In this document: positions 5,054 through 6,441 of the stretch, piece after piece
Numbering within the stretch: the first letter of the stretch is position 1
Layout: each line of letters starts with the position of its first letter
Program-made: the position numbers and the translations under genes
The notes under the pieces: model-generated
Databases searched by the model: none
Told to the model about the DNA's origin: nothing
What the model saw: the letters and a program-made list of their open reading frames with translations, nothing else
NCBI GenBank assembly: GCA_030151245.1
Contig: JASLEF010000012.1
Location: 1-6,441, forward strand
Length of the DNA stretch: 6,441 nucleotides
From: Ignatzschineria sp.
GTDB taxonomy: Bacteria > Pseudomonadota > Gammaproteobacteria > Cardiobacteriales > Wohlfahrtiimonadaceae
Direction of reading: 5' to 3'

Positions 5054-5084
5054 ACGGTCACTATTTATGATAAATAATGGTCGT
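5054..5084 (-). other. Long imperfect hairpin at the glmM stop codon
   Basis: TATTTAT (5062-5068) and ATAAATA (5070-5076) are a perfect inverted repeat around one base. After one mismatch, pairing continues outward with Watson-Crick and G-T pairs to 5054/5084, the last base of the glmM stop. It may be a 3' mRNA stability element ahead of the terminator, or a chance AT-rich palindrome. Confidence 0.4.
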
Positions 5085-6406
5085 TAAAGAGCGTCTTTCT
5101 CTGCGGCGCGAATAATATCGGCAAGGGTAATTGTGTGTTTCTCTGAAAGCGCATGATCATTACTTTCGACCATGACTCGCACGACAGGCTCTGTTCCGGA
5201 AGGACGGATTAGAATACGACCTTCACCCTGAAGCTCAGCTTCAATCTTCTCCATTGCAGCTTGCAAGGCTGGAGTATCCCAAAGGGTCTCTTTAGTGATG
5301 CGAACGTTGTGCATCACTTGAACGGTTTTAGGGATTTCATTTAAGATTTCGCCAAAAGTTTTACCGAGCTTATGGAGTGTTAATAGGCATTGTAGTGCGG
5401 CGATAATCCCATCGCCGGTTGAATGAGCATCAAGACAGAGAATATGCCCTGAGTTTTCACCACCAATCGTTAAACTTCTTTCATTCAGAAGCTCTAAGAC
5501 ATACCGGTCACCTACTTTAGAGCGGAGTAATTCAATGCCACGTTTTTTAAGGGCTAACTCAAAACCTAAATTACTCATAATGGTGCCGACTACAGCTTTC
5601 TCATCACGAGCAGTAGCCAGAAGATAGAGGATATCATCTCCATCAAATGGACGACCATTTTCATCAATAATGAGTAAACGATCCCCATCTCCGTCAAATG
5701 CAATACCGCAGTGAGCTTTTTCAGCTTTAACACGTTCAATAATAGTCGCAGGAGAGGTGGATCCCACATGATCATTAATATTGACGCCATTCGGGGCGCT
5801 ACCCACTTCAATCACTGTGGCACCCAATTTTTTAAAGAGTTTGGGCGCGACATTATAGGTTGCCCCATGGGCGCAGTCGATTACAATTTTCTGCCCAGCT
5901 AAAGAAAGACCTTCGGCACTTTTGTAGCAAAAATCAATATACTCATCAGAGGCTGATTCTAGCTGTGAAATTACTCCTAGTTGGCCGCTTTCTGAGAGGA
6001 CTAAAGGTTCATCGATTGCTTTTTCAATAGAGAGCTCTACGGCATCATCTAACTTTTCACCTAAGTGATTGAAGAATTTAATGCCATTATCATAAAAAGG
6101 ATTGTGAGATGCGGAGACGACAATGCCGGCAACCATTTGATGCTTCATGGTTAAATGTGCAATCGCAGGAGTGGGAAGTACACCTGCAAGAACAACATTC
6201 ACCCCAGCATAGGTTAAACCCGCGGCTAATGCTGATTCAAACATATCCCCTGATTGGCGAGTATCTTTGCCAATGAGTACGGTCGCATGAGACGTTGCAG
6301 CAAGTGTTTTACCGGCGGCATATCCTAATTTTAAGGCAAATTCAGGAGTTAAAGGAAATTCCCCGACCTTGCCACGAATTCCATCTGTTCCGAAATACTT
6401 TCTCAT
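5084..6406 (-). CDS. glmM: Phosphoglucosamine mutase GlmM
   Basis: GlmM converts glucosamine-6-phosphate to glucosamine-1-phosphate in the cytoplasm, on the essential route to UDP-GlcNAc for peptidoglycan and lipopolysaccharide. The 440 residues are full length for the family (about 445). It opens with RKYFGTDGIRG. The catalytic serine is Ser100 in VSASHNP (97-103), the magnesium loop is DGDGDR at 238-243, the sugar-binding loop GGENSGH at 315-321, and the phosphate-binding loop RPSGTEP at 401-407; all key residues are present. GlmM must be phosphorylated on this serine to be active. The ATG at 6406 has AAGGA (6413-6417) 6 nt upstream. Its promoter lies outside the window. A terminator follows 34 bp after the stop, so it is separate from phoBR. 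secG, the downstream neighbour in E. coli, is absent here. Confidence 0.98.
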   Translation of the reverse strand: MRKYFGTDGIRGKVGEFPLTPEFALKLGYAAGKTLAATSHATVLIGKDTRQSGDMFESALAAGLTYAGVNVVLAGVLPTPAIAHLTMKHQMVAGIVVSASHNPFYDNGIKFFNHLGEKLDDAVELSIEKAIDEPLVLSESGQLGVISQLESASDEYIDFCYKSAEGLSLAGQKIVIDCAHGATYNVAPKLFKKLGATVIEVGSAPNGVNINDHVGSTSPATIIERVKAEKAHCGIAFDGDGDRLLIIDENGRPFDGDDILYLLATARDEKAVVGTIMSNLGFELALKKRGIELLRSKVGDRYVLELLNERSLTIGGENSGHILCLDAHSTGDGIIAALQCLLTLHKLGKTFGEILNEIPKTVQVMHNVRITKETLWDTPALQAAMEKIEAELQGEGRILIRPSGTEPVVRVMVESNDHALSEKHTITLADIIRAAEKDAL

Positions 6407-6441
6407 AATCTATCCTTTTTAAAACTAAAACTTAAAGCCTT

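Larger units (their letters stand above)
4447..5083. other. 637-bp intergenic region between glmM and phoB
   Basis: No ORF longer than about 26 codons with a credible start is visible on either strand. The region contains the phoB promoter with its Pho box (minus strand), four further Pho-box-like 7-4-7 repeats on the plus strand, an imperfect inverted repeat CGCTAT/ATAGCG (4616-4636), a plus-strand terminator-like hairpin (4776-4801), and the glmM terminator and 3' hairpin (5018-5084). The plus-strand ORF at 4707-4787 (26 codons, hydrophobic, starting MSYFYQKF) has no ribosome binding site; it overlaps a 13-codon ORF (4669-4710) by ATGA. It is noted as a possibility only. Confidence 0.7.

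Noticed and set aside
5590..5902. ORFs of 73 and 63 codons inside glmM
   Set aside because: Both overlap the conserved magnesium-loop region of GlmM in other frames and are shadows.

Overview
The window looks like chromosomal DNA from a fairly AT-rich (about 40% GC by eye) gammaproteobacterium. PhoB and PhoR follow the enterobacterial proteins almost end to end, down to His213 in PhoR and Asp53 in PhoB, and GlmM is a standard bacterial phosphoglucosamine mutase. A low-GC lineage such as Ignatzschineria/Wohlfahrtiimonas would fit, but that is a guess from composition and gene content. All five confident genes lie on the minus strand, so transcription runs from right to left. There is no sign of an IS element, prophage, CRISPR array, tRNA or rRNA.

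Right to left: glmM (6406-5084) makes glucosamine-1-phosphate for peptidoglycan and LPS precursors and ends at a clear hairpin terminator (5018-5050). A 637-bp gap without a convincing gene follows (4447-5083). Then come phoB (4446-3754) and phoR (3594-2305), the two-component system for phosphate starvation, separated by an unusually long 159 bp. A second gap (1866-2304) carries a probable promoter, a 10-bp tandem repeat and a possible leader ORF. Last is a two-gene unit, a saccharopine-dehydrogenase-like NAD(P)-binding protein (1865-702) followed 31 bp later by a DUF4166 protein (670-95). A plus-strand terminator at the left edge suggests a converging gene just outside the window.

The strongest regulatory signal is upstream of phoB. 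A Pho box with the same layout as the E. coli phoA promoter (7-4-7 repeat, 10 bp, then the -10) supports PhoB autoregulation. The same gap holds four more 7-4-7 Pho-box-like sites, all on the opposite strand and pointing away from phoB, with no annotated gene to serve. They could drive unannotated small transcripts, buffer PhoB, or mark a lost divergent gene.

The second notable point is that PhoR has HELRV instead of HELRT after its phospho-accepting histidine. It thus lacks the threonine that this kinase family uses for phosphatase activity, which may alter how the response is switched off.
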